From assembly GCA_002849045.2 (NCBI GenBank), contig NCRO01000029.1, positions 1-6,600 of the forward strand: 6,600 bases of DNA, read 5' to 3'. The DNA comes from Candidatus Sediminicultor secundus. GTDB taxonomy: Bacteria > Atribacterota > JS1 > SB-45 > 34-128. A program made the position numbers and the translations under genes. The stretch's first letter is position 1. Each line of letters opens with the position of its first letter. The notes under the pieces were generated by a model that did no database searches, was not told the origin of the DNA, and saw only the letters and a program-made list of their open reading frames with translations. Below are positions 1 to 5,592 of this stretch, one piece after another.

Positions 1-1
1 A

Positions 2-160
2 GTAGAGATAAAAAAGAATTTGAAAGACAGATTTCCCCAATTAGAAGAAAAGGTGATGAATAATAAAAAACTGGATAGTGATGAAGTAAAAACGATTCTT
101 CAATTTATCGAACAATTAATTTTAAAAGGAGAAAAAACCTCTAAAAATGCAGATGCTTGA
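2..160 (+). CDS. atpA: ATP synthase alpha subunit, C-terminal end (partial, N-type ATPase)
   Basis: The window opens inside a gene read in frame 2, which stays open for 52 codons to a TGA at 158-160. The encoded tail (VEIKNLKDRFPQLEEK, then a KKLDSDE turn and a helix ending near FIEQLILKG) has the pattern of the helical C-terminus of F-type alpha subunits: a short helix, ‘P-x-L’, ‘G/K-x-L-[ST]-[DE]-E’, then a final amphipathic helix. The alpha subunit forms the non-catalytic part of the catalytic head. Only the last ~52 residues are visible, so the catalytic domains cannot be checked. The call leans on the overlapping gamma gene downstream, because alpha-gamma adjacency is the rule in ATPase operons. 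The assignment to the N-type subfamily comes from the gamma protein and gene order, not from this fragment. Confidence 0.78.
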   Translation, partial: VEIKKNLKDRFPQLEEKVMNNKKLDSDEVKTILQFIEQLILKGEKTSKNADA

Positions 161-1031
161 AGCCATCAAAAGGAAAATTGAAAGTGCCCAGGATTTATAC
201 TCTGTGGTCAAAACGATGAAGGCATTGGCTGCAGTTAATATTCATTATCATGCACGAGCTGTAGAGGCAATTACAGAATATCATCAATCTATTGAGATGG
301 GTTTTCAAGCATTATTAAAGGAAAAACCGGAAATATTAAAAAAACCGATATTAAGAAATGAAAGACGAATGGGAGTAATTATCTTTGGTTCGCAAAGAGG
401 AATGGCAGGAAAATTTAATGTAATGATTGCCAATTCCTTTATGGAATGGGAACAAGCTAGAGCCTTCGATTATGCTCAATTAAAAATTGCTGTCATCGGA
501 GAAAGAGCCGAAGAACAGTTAAAAGAAGTTGACTACCAACCGGCAGCCAGGATTGATTTTCCCGAATCCAGATATAACCTGAATAGCGCCATTCAAGAGC
601 TGCTGATATTGGTGGAATCATGGCGGTTTCGGGAAAAAGTAGATGATATTTATTTATTTTACAATAAGCTGAAAAGAGGGGTAATTTTTGAGCCCTTTCA
701 ATTTCATTTATTCCCCTTGGAGCAAGAATGGTTAAAGGAATTAGCTTTAAGAAAATGGCCCTCTCGCAATCTACCATTATATACCCTTTCCTGGGACCAG
801 TTACTCTCTTCCTTCATCCATCAATTTTTTTATATTTCCTTATATAGGGCTTTTATCGAATCGATGGCCAGTGAAAACGCCAGTCGTTTAACTGCTATGC
901 AGAAAGCCGAAGAAAACATCGAGGAACGTTTGGATAATCTGAATTCTCAATTTAACCGTCAGCGGCAAAATGCGATTACCGAAGAATTATTGGATATTAT
1001 CGCCGGTTTTGAAGCATTGGCGAAAGTGTGA
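147..1031 (+). CDS. atpG: N-type ATPase gamma subunit
   Basis: This 294-residue protein is the gamma subunit (central rotor shaft) of an F-type-like ATPase, close to the usual ~285 residues. The N-terminal helix (IKRKIESAQDLYSVVKTMKALAAV, residues ~7-30) and the C-terminal helix (SRLTAMQKAEENIEERL, then FNRQRQNAITEELLDIIAGFEAL, ending at residue ~292) are the two conserved coiled-coil halves of gamma. The Rossmann-like middle domain carries IFGSQRGMAGKFN near residues 78-90, equivalent to the ‘sDrGLcGgfN’ motif of ordinary gamma. The ‘DL-x-SVVKTMKALAAVNI’ wording is typical of N-ATPase gamma as I know it, an alternative ATPase usually Na+-translocating and often with its operon ending in A-G. 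The start at ATG 147 overlaps atpA by 14 bases, implying translational coupling. A second in-frame ATG lies at 153. The candidate Shine-Dalgarno AAAAGGAG (124-131) is 15 bases from 147, which is long, so the exact start is not fully settled. Confidence 0.93.
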   Translation: MQMLEAIKRKIESAQDLYSVVKTMKALAAVNIHYHARAVEAITEYHQSIEMGFQALLKEKPEILKKPILRNERRMGVIIFGSQRGMAGKFNVMIANSFMEWEQARAFDYAQLKIAVIGERAEEQLKEVDYQPAARIDFPESRYNLNSAIQELLILVESWRFREKVDDIYLFYNKLKRGVIFEPFQFHLFPLEQEWLKELALRKWPSRNLPLYTLSWDQLLSSFIHQFFYISLYRAFIESMASENASRLTAMQKAEENIEERLDNLNSQFNRQRQNAITEELLDIIAGFEALAKV

Positions 1032-1068
1032 GAGGTGTGTCAGAAGAACCGTCCCCTGTCACATTTTT
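1031..1068 (+). terminator. Possible intrinsic terminator after atpG
   Basis: GTGTCAG (1037-1043) can pair with CTGTCAC (1056-1062) with one T-T mismatch, leaving a 12-base loop. The stem extends outward through T1036-A1063 and then weak pairs of the AGAGG side with a run of five T (1064-1068). A stem followed by a T-run directly after the atpG stop fits a rho-independent terminator ending the ATPase operon. The stem is imperfect and the same bases form a REP-like repeat, so termination is an inference. Confidence 0.35.
1036..1063 (-). repeat. REP-like repeat, left copy (core AACCGTCCCCTG)
   Basis: The core AACCGTCCCCTG at 1047-1058 is the exact reverse complement of CAGGGGACGGTT at 1902-1913. 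Over 21 bases, 1038-1058 matches the reverse complement of 1902-1922 at 20 positions. The unit has short imperfect inverted ends (TGTGTCAG / CTGTCACA). From memory, similar GGGGACGGTTC-type intergenic repeats are widespread in Firmicutes and other anaerobes and resemble the REP elements mobilised by RAYT (Y1 family) transposases. No such transposase gene is in the window, so that link is inference. Confidence 0.75.
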
Positions 1069-1256
1069 AAAATGCCTTTTTTATGAACAGAAAATAAAAA
1101 GGAATAAAAAAGAGGAATTTGAAAAATTCTGTAGAATAATACTAAATAAGGAATATTATTAAGTAATTGATGAAAAAAAACAAGAAAAAGTTTTATAGTT
1201 GGTTAGGAAGGAGGTAGAAAAAAGTATTAAGAAAAATAAATAAGAAAATTTTAAAA

Positions 1257-1286
1257 TTGACTTTAAATGGGATTGAAAAATACATT
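1257..1286 (+). promoter_or_regulatory. Candidate sigma-70-type promoter for the lipoprotein gene
   Basis: TTGACT (1257-1262, 5 of 6 to the -35 consensus) is followed after 18 bases by TACATT (1281-1286, 4 of 6 to TATAAT). It would give a leader of roughly 55 bases before ATG 1347. In sequence this AT-rich such matches arise by chance, so confidence is low. Confidence 0.3.
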
Positions 1287-1332
1287 AATTTATATTAAAA
1301 AAATTAGCACTTTTCAAATGATTAAAAATATT

Positions 1333-1338
1333 AAGGAG
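1333..1338 (+). promoter_or_regulatory. Ribosome binding site that sets the lipoprotein start
   Basis: AAGGAG sits 8 bases before ATG 1347. An upstream in-frame GTG at 1338 overlaps this site and cannot use it, so ATG 1347 is the better start. Confidence 0.8.
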
Positions 1339-1346
1339 TGATTATA

Positions 1347-1844
1347 ATGAAAAAATCAGTTTTGTTATCTGTTTCGCTTATTTTGGTAATTTTAATTTTT
1401 GTCATTTTTACAACCGGCTGTACATCGCTTTTTACACCTCTTATAAAGATACAAATTATGCAGATGTTAAACAAATTAGGGGAGGCAAATGTAGAAGGTA
1501 ATGTTGACCAGATAATTATACATTATACAGACCCATATACAGAAGTGAATCATCTTGTTAGTGAAGATGCGTATGTTATTTCCCTTGAGGAATTACGTAT
1601 AGGACTCGAAGAGATGCTTACTTATGTTAATTGCTTGATAGATGATTTTTCCAATGAAGAGATAACCATTTTAGATGCAACCAATGCAATAGTAGAATGC
1701 GATGAACATGCAAAATTCCAAGATTTATTCGATGAAACAATTTATGAATCTATAGATAGAGTAAAATTAACTTTAATTAAAGTTGATGGTAATTGGAAAA
1801 TTTCCATATATGAGCTTCTTGCCTCAGAAGAAGTAACACAATAG
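1347..1844 (+). CDS. Small lipoprotein, possible NTF2/SnoaL-like fold
   Basis: The protein has 165 residues from ATG 1347, chosen because AAGGAG lies 8 bases upstream. It begins with two lysines, then a long hydrophobic stretch (residues ~5-21) and a lipobox-like F-T-T-G-C with Cys25 as the probable lipidated residue. The -3 position is Thr rather than the usual Leu, which makes the lipobox slightly atypical. The mature ~140 residues are acidic. They start with a helix (IQIMQMLNKLGEANVEGNVDQI as seen, ~37-58), followed by alternating strand-like segments and a C-terminal KVDGNWKIS, a common ending of NTF2/SnoaL-like domains (‘x-DG-x-W-[KR]-I’). I recognise no specific family or enzyme motif. 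It is probably exported and anchored to the membrane. It stands alone, with long gaps on both sides, inside a segment flanked by REP-like repeats, and its stop codon lies within a palindrome. The fold is an inference; the lipoprotein call is firmer. Confidence 0.75.
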   Translation: MKKSVLLSVSLILVILIFVIFTTGCTSLFTPLIKIQIMQMLNKLGEANVEGNVDQIIIHYTDPYTEVNHLVSEDAYVISLEELRIGLEEMLTYVNCLIDDFSNEEITILDATNAIVECDEHAKFQDLFDETIYESIDRVKLTLIKVDGNWKISIYELLASEEVTQ

Positions 1845-1885
1845 AAAACCTACCAGGGGACGGTCCTCTGGCAGGTTTTCTATTG
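1839..1885. repeat. 47-bp near-perfect palindrome over the lipoprotein stop codon
   Basis: Arms 1839-1861 and 1863-1885 are reverse complements around a single central G, except for one A/C mismatch (1852 against 1872) and one G-T wobble (1857 against 1867). The outer arm includes CAATAGAAAACCT and its complement AGGTTTTCTATTG. The lipoprotein TAG stop (1842-1844) is inside the left arm. The left arm carries the CAGGGGACGGT core shared with the other repeat copies. The transcript would fold into a very stable hairpin. No T-run follows (TAACC instead), so it is not a standard intrinsic terminator, but it could protect the 3' end or block transcription from the opposite side. Confidence 0.9.
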
Positions 1886-1898
1886 TAACCTTGTAACC
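1883..1898 (+). repeat. Tandem 8-bp repeat TTGTAACC x2
   Basis: TTGTAACC occurs twice with no gap (1883-1890, 1891-1898), exactly at the junction between the palindrome and the next REP-like copy. It may mark slippage or a past insertion event. Confidence 0.6.
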
Positions 1899-1922
1899 TA
1901 CCAGGGGACGGTTGTTCTGACA
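1895..1922 (+). repeat. REP-like repeat, right copy (core CAGGGGACGGTT)
   Basis: AACCTACCAGGGGACGGT at 1895-1912 repeats 1847-1864 exactly (18 bases, 48 bases apart). The following TGTTCTGACA makes 1902-1922 an inverted copy of 1038-1058 with one mismatch. The arrangement of one folded-back unit plus a single unit resembles the clustered organisation of REP elements. Confidence 0.8.
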
Positions 1923-2049
1923 ATGAAATTCGCAAATAGCCTCGAACATTATTCTGTTCTGTATTTCCTTATTTCTTCGAAAGTGGTCAGAAGTTTGGAT
2001 TCTAATTAAATTATCAAATTCTTATTGCCTGTAAAGGACTTGAACTAAT

Positions 2050-2676
2050 ATGAAGAGTAATTATAATTTAATGGCAAAGATATATGACCCTATTTTTTAT
2101 TTAGCCTTTAAGCCAATAAGAATTGCGGTAATGAATGAGCTTTTAAAATACAAAGAGAAAATAATTTTAGATTTATGTTGCGGCACCGGGAATCAGATTA
2201 AGTTACTTTCAAAGCACGGATTTAGAAACCTTTATTGTCTCGATATATCTGATTCAATGTTAGAAATTGCAAAAAGAAGTGATTCCTCTATAAAGATTTA
2301 TAATGAGGATGCAACAAAAACAAATTTTGACGATGCACGGTTTGATGTAGTAATTATAAGTTTTGCAATACACGAAAAAGATAGGAATACTCAGCAAGCT
2401 CTTATAAATGAAGCGTATAGAATTATAAAAAAAGATGGACTTATGCTTGTTGTTGATTATGTTTTTGATAATAAAACAACTAAATTTGGTAGAATATTAA
2501 TGAGCATAATTGAAAGAATAGCCGGAGGAGAGCATTATAGAAATTTTAAAAACTACATACAGAACAAGGGGCTATCAAGTTTGATAAAAAAGGACAAATT
2601 TAAACTTATAAAATGTAATAGAATGTCATCCGGAGCTGTAACTATATCAATATATCACAAGATACTTCTCTTTTAA
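2050..2676 (+). CDS. Class I SAM-dependent methyltransferase
   Basis: This 208-residue protein is a complete, minimal Rossmann-fold methyltransferase. The S-adenosylmethionine site is clear: motif I IILDLCCGTGN (residues 38-48, Asp41), an acidic residue ending strand 2 (YCLDIS, Asp65), EDA after strand 3 (86-88), and the strand 4 motif FDVVIISFAIHE (98-109). The N-terminal YNLMAKIYDPIFYLAF (5-20) is like the ‘Y-D-x-x-A-x-x-Y-D’ cap helix of UbiE/COQ5-type and related enzymes. The substrate cannot be told from sequence. It lacks the cysteine pattern expected of the arsenite methyltransferase ArsM, so a metalloid role is unsupported despite the metal pump next door. AAAGGA at 2033-2038 lies 11 bases before ATG 2050; the internal ATG at codon 8 has no good site. 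It is the first gene of a likely operon: copB starts 35 bases after its stop. No convincing promoter was found upstream. Confidence 0.87.
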   Translation: MKSNYNLMAKIYDPIFYLAFKPIRIAVMNELLKYKEKIILDLCCGTGNQIKLLSKHGFRNLYCLDISDSMLEIAKRSDSSIKIYNEDATKTNFDDARFDVVIISFAIHEKDRNTQQALINEAYRIIKKDGLMLVVDYVFDNKTTKFGRILMSIIERIAGGEHYRNFKNYIQNKGLSSLIKKDKFKLIKCNRMSSGAVTISIYHKILLF

Positions 2677-2711
2677 TTTGGTTTTTAATCTTTGTCTATA
2701 AAGGAAGTAAA

Positions 2712-4889
2712 ATGACAAGATATAAATGTCCAAAATGTAAAATGGAGTATGATGCTCCGGGAAAGTGCGACATGTGCAATGTTATTCTTGAAAAGATAGA
2801 AGAAAAGGAAACACATATACATAACCACCATCATGAAAAGCATGAACTTCAAGAACATAATCATAAATCTCAAAAACATGAAGGTCGTCAAGAGCATGAA
2901 AAACACAAAGAGCATATACATCATGACCATGCTGACCATCACCGACAAATGGTGCGTGATTTCAAAAAAAGATTTATAATATCAGCTTTAGTCACCATAC
3001 CCATCCTTTTGCTGTCTCCCTTAGTACAACAGTTATTTAATTTCAGGTTTGGTTTTCCCGGAGAAAAATATATTCTCTTTGCTCTTTCCAGTTTTATATT
3101 CTTCTACGGCGGTTGGCCCTTTCTGGAAGGTTTTTTTGATGAGTCTAAGAAGAAACAGCCAGGAATGATGACCCTTATCGCTTTAGCCATATCAGTAGCC
3201 TATTTTTATAGTTCAGCTGTAGTTTTCGGTCTTGAAGGAAAGTTTTTTTTCTGGGAGCTTGCTACCCTGATAGATGTGATGCTTCTGGGCCACTGGTTTG
3301 AGATGAAATCTGTTTTAGGAGCTTCAAGGGCACTGGAGAAGCTGGCCCAATTAATGCCAGACACTGCCCATCTAATCAAAGGAAGCGAAGTAAAAGAAGT
3401 CAAAATTTCTGAATTGAAAAAGGGAGATAAAATCTTAATCAAAGCAGGTGAAAAAATACCTGCCGACGGTTTAATTGTTAAAGGAAGCAGTTATATTGAT
3501 GAATCAATGCTGACCGGAGAATCAAGACCGGTACATAAAAAGTTGGAAGATAAAGTCATCGGTGGTTCGGTAAATGGGGATGCAGTTTTAGAAGTAAAGA
3601 TTGAAGGAACGGGAGAAGAATCATATTTAAACAAGGTCATCAATCTGGTAAAAGAAGCACAGTCATCCAAATCAAAAACTCAAAGGTTTGCGGATAAAGC
3701 AGCAAACTGGCTCACAATGATTGCGGTGACTACCGGCTCAGCAACACTCATTTACTGGTTTTTTTACGGGCCTGACCTTGCATTTGCCATTGAAAGAATG
3801 GCTACGGTAATGGTTATTACCTGCCCCCATGCTTTGGGTTTAGCCATACCTTTGGTCACGGCAGTTTCAACTTCATTATCAGCAAAGAATGGCCTCTTGA
3901 TAAGAAATAGAACTGCATTTGAAAATTCAAGGAAGATAACCACTGTGGTGTTTGATAAAACAGGTACACTTACTGAAGGTAACTTCGGAGTAAGCCTGGT
4001 TACTGTCACAGATAAAAATTATGATGAAAAAAAGATTATTCAGTTGGCAGCCTCACTTGAAAAAAGTTCTGAACACCCCATTGCTAAGGGAATTATAAAC
4101 AGAGCTGAAGAACTCAAGGTTAAAACTATACCGGTATCAGACTTTGAGGTAATAAAAGGACAAGGGGTAAAGGGGAAAATTGATGGGAAAAATATTATCT
4201 TGGGTAGCCAGAGTTATGTGAGGGAAAACAATTTTGAGATTCTAAAAGAGATTAAGGTTGATGAAACTGGAACATTAGTTTATGTTCTATTTGATAACCG
4301 AATAATTGGAGTTATCACTCTTGCTGATAATATTAGAGAGGAATCTCATGAAGCAATAAAGCAGCTAAGAAAATTAGGCCTAAAGTGCTGGATGCTTACC
4401 GGAGACAATAAAAGAATCGCCGAAAAAGTTTCAAATAAGTTATATCTTGATGGTTATTTTGCAGAAGTACTGCCACATGAAAAGCTGGAAAAAATAAAAG
4501 AGCTGCAGAATAAAGGTGAATTTGTTGCTATGACCGGAGACGGGATTAATGATGCCCCCGCTCTTGCTCAGGCAGATGTAGGGATTGCTATCGGCTCAGG
4601 AACTGATGTCGCTGCCGAGACTGCTGACATTATTTTGGTAAACAGTAATCCTTTGGACGTTACTTCGCTAATTTTGTTTGGAAGAGCAACTTATAGTAAA
4701 ATGATTCAAAATTTGCTTTGGGCAACAGGATATAATGTAATTGCGATTCCTCTCGCTGCCGGAGCATTGTACAGTTATGGTATATTAATTTCTCCGGCTA
4801 TAGGTGCTGCTCTTATGTCTCTAAGTACTATTATTGTGGCCATAAATGCTCAATTTTTATCAATAAAAAAAGAGACTTCTAGTGTATAA
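2712..4889 (+). CDS. copB: CopB-type P1B-3 copper (silver) transporting ATPase
   Basis: This 725-residue membrane pump exports copper (possibly silver) using ATP. All P-type landmarks are present: TGES (268-271, actuator), CPH in the sixth membrane helix (371-373), phosphorylated DKTGTLT (Asp415), SEHP (His455, nucleotide binding), MLTGDN (561-566) and TGDGINDAP (608-616). The CPH motif, N-x6-YN-x4-P in helix 7 (Asn667, Tyr674-Asn675, Pro680) and MSLST in helix 8 (702-706) together match the published P1B-3 (CopB) signature, which separates it from CPC-type CopA. About eight membrane helices are visible: four at ~88-197, two at ~333-390 and two at ~667-715. The N-terminus lacks an HMA domain. 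It has two CxxC pairs (Cys6/9, Cys19/22) resembling a short heavy-metal-binding or zinc-ribbon module, then 17 histidines between residues 35 and 77. AAGGAAG (2701-2707) gives a good ribosome site for ATG 2712. Whether the ion is Cu+, Cu2+ or Ag+ cannot be decided. Confidence 0.93.
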   Translation: MTRYKCPKCKMEYDAPGKCDMCNVILEKIEEKETHIHNHHHEKHELQEHNHKSQKHEGRQEHEKHKEHIHHDHADHHRQMVRDFKKRFIISALVTIPILLLSPLVQQLFNFRFGFPGEKYILFALSSFIFFYGGWPFLEGFFDESKKKQPGMMTLIALAISVAYFYSSAVVFGLEGKFFFWELATLIDVMLLGHWFEMKSVLGASRALEKLAQLMPDTAHLIKGSEVKEVKISELKKGDKILIKAGEKIPADGLIVKGSSYIDESMLTGESRPVHKKLEDKVIGGSVNGDAVLEVKIEGTGEESYLNKVINLVKEAQSSKSKTQRFADKAANWLTMIAVTTGSATLIYWFFYGPDLAFAIERMATVMVITCPHALGLAIPLVTAVSTSLSAKNGLLIRNRTAFENSRKITTVVFDKTGTLTEGNFGVSLVTVTDKNYDEKKIIQLAASLEKSSEHPIAKGIINRAEELKVKTIPVSDFEVIKGQGVKGKIDGKNIILGSQSYVRENNFEILKEIKVDETGTLVYVLFDNRIIGVITLADNIREESHEAIKQLRKLGLKCWMLTGDNKRIAEKVSNKLYLDGYFAEVLPHEKLEKIKELQNKGEFVAMTGDGINDAPALAQADVGIAIGSGTDVAAETADIILVNSNPLDVTSLILFGRATYSKMIQNLLWATGYNVIAIPLAAGALYSYGILISPAIGAALMSLSTIIVAINAQFLSIKKETSSV

Positions 4890-4890
4890 A

Positions 4891-4917
4891 GTGTTTTCAA
4901 ATAAAGATATGTCCAAT
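4891..4917 (+). repeat. Flanking direct repeat, copy 1 (before the ferritin-like gene)
   Basis: GTGTTTTCAAATAA (4891-4904) and ATGTCCAAT (4909-4917), four bases apart, recur in the same order and orientation after the ferritin-like gene. This copy fills most of the gap between copB and that gene. Confidence 0.55.
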
Positions 4918-4924
4918 ATAGAAT

Positions 4925-4930
4925 AGGAGG
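4925..4930 (+). promoter_or_regulatory. Ribosome binding site that sets the ferritin-like gene start
   Basis: AGGAGG ends one base before ATG 4932 but 7 bases before the in-frame ATG 4938. Only the second spacing is normal, so ATG 4938 is the likely start. Confidence 0.85.
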
Positions 4931-4937
4931 TATGCAA

Positions 4938-5426
4938 ATGAATATTTATAAATATGCCATGAAGATAGAAAAAGACGGTGAAAATTATTATAATGAACTT
5001 GCTAATAAAACAGATGATGCAGGGCTCCAGAATATATTAAAAATGTTAGCAAATGACGAAGTTAAACATTATAATATTATTGAACAAATGATTAAAACCG
5101 ATGTAAGTGCAGAATTAGCAGAAACAGGTATATTAAAGAATGCTAAGAATATCTTTATTAAAATTAAAGGAAAAAATATAGTATTTGACTTTGACTTACC
5201 ACAGATAAATTTTTACCGTAAAGCTCAGGAAATTGAAGAAAAGAGTTATAAGTTTTATTTAGAAATGAGTGATAAGGTGGAAATCAAATCACAAAAGAAA
5301 ATATTTTTAAAGTTAGCAGAAGAAGAAAAAAAGCATATGTTCTTACTGGAAAACTTAGTTGAATTTGTTTCCAGACCCGAGACATGGATTGAAAATGCAG
5401 AATTTAATCATTTGGATGATTATTAA
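4938..5426 (+). CDS. Rubrerythrin-like ferritin-fold diiron protein (no rubredoxin domain)
   Basis: The protein has 162 residues from ATG 4938, chosen by the spacing to AGGAGG. It shows the duplicated helix-pair pattern of a diiron four-helix bundle: helix A EKDGENYY (Glu11), helix B DEVKH (Glu41-x2-His44), helix C EIEEKSYKFY (Glu98/Glu100/Glu101) and helix D EEEKKH (Glu130-x2-His133). These match the Glu and Glu-x-x-His positions of rubrerythrin, so both iron sites look intact. A less conserved linker (~65-92, with KIKGKNIVFDFDLP) joins the two halves. The C-terminus ends in an acidic tail (residues ~147-162) with no Cys-x2-Cys pairs, so the rubredoxin electron-transfer domain of true rubrerythrin is missing. 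Likely roles are peroxide reduction or iron handling in an oxygen-sensitive cell. It starts 48 bases after copB and is probably co-transcribed, suggesting a link to metal or oxidative stress. The specific activity is not shown by the sequence. Confidence 0.85.
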   Translation: MNIYKYAMKIEKDGENYYNELANKTDDAGLQNILKMLANDEVKHYNIIEQMIKTDVSAELAETGILKNAKNIFIKIKGKNIVFDFDLPQINFYRKAQEIEEKSYKFYLEMSDKVEIKSQKKIFLKLAEEEKKHMFLLENLVEFVSRPETWIENAEFNHLDDY

Positions 5427-5490
5427 AATATAAATTGTAAGGTAATGTTGTATAAGCAGTCAACAAACGTATCAAGCGGACTCAAGGGTA

Positions 5491-5544
5491 GTGTTTCAAA
5501 TAAGTTGCACGCAGTGCTTCGGATTATATTTTTAAATGTCCAAT
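5491..5544 (+). repeat. Flanking direct repeat, copy 2 (after the ferritin-like gene)
   Basis: GTGTTTCAAATAA (5491-5503) matches copy 1 apart from one missing T, and ATGTCCAAT (5536-5544) matches exactly. Here the two blocks are 32 bases apart instead of 4. The extra bases contain a small hairpin (GCAC 5507-5510 / GTGC 5514-5517). The rest of the 5427-5592 gap shows no gene, clear promoter or terminator. Confidence 0.55.
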
Positions 5545-5592
5545 GCTACGAAAGTGAAGAAAATGGGATCAAATCTTTTTTAGGAAATCAAG

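Larger units (their letters stand above)
1069..1346. other. AT-rich intergenic region upstream of the lipoprotein gene
   Basis: About 280 bases without a supported gene. The sequence is very A-rich with stops in all frames. It holds a small hairpin (GAATTT at 1115-1120 with AAATTC at 1124-1129, loop GAA), a weak AT-only inverted repeat (AATAATA 1135-1141 / TATTATT 1154-1160), and an orphan Shine-Dalgarno-like AGGAGG near 1209-1214 with no usable start codon and reading frame after it. That could be a relic of a lost gene. A candidate promoter and the lipoprotein ribosome binding site are listed separately. Confidence 0.5.

Noticed and set aside
493..777. 94-codon minus-strand open frame inside atpG
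   Set aside because: It lies wholly within a well-supported gamma-subunit gene and shows no recognisable protein pattern.
1021..1993. CGAAAGTG followed by GTCAGAAG both at 1021-1046 and 1978-1993, as a possible target-site duplication around the repeat-bracketed segment
   Set aside because: The two 8-mers are spaced differently (10 bases against 0) and sit at unequal distances from the repeat ends; CGAAAGTG also occurs at 5549-5556, so this is near noise level.
1923..2009. 28-codon plus-strand open frame starting just after the right REP-like copy
   Set aside because: There is no Shine-Dalgarno sequence before its ATG, it starts in repeat sequence, and its length is within chance expectation.
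2050..2676. ArsM-type arsenite methyltransferase, suggested by the metal pump next door
   Set aside because: The protein is too short and lacks the conserved cysteines outside the SAM motif; only a general methyltransferase call is supported.
2685..2948. 87-codon minus-strand open frame rich in methionine and phenylalanine
   Set aside because: It is the antisense of the His-rich CopB tail: CAT/CAC codons read backward as ATG/GTG. It has no ribosome site of its own.
3206..4009. Two minus-strand open frames (3206-3442, 3764-4009) inside copB
   Set aside because: Both are shadows of the conserved actuator and phosphorylation regions of the P-type ATPase.
5505..5530. TTGCAC with TATATT as a promoter for the transporter gene
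   Set aside because: The spacer is only 14 bases, well short of the usual 16-18.
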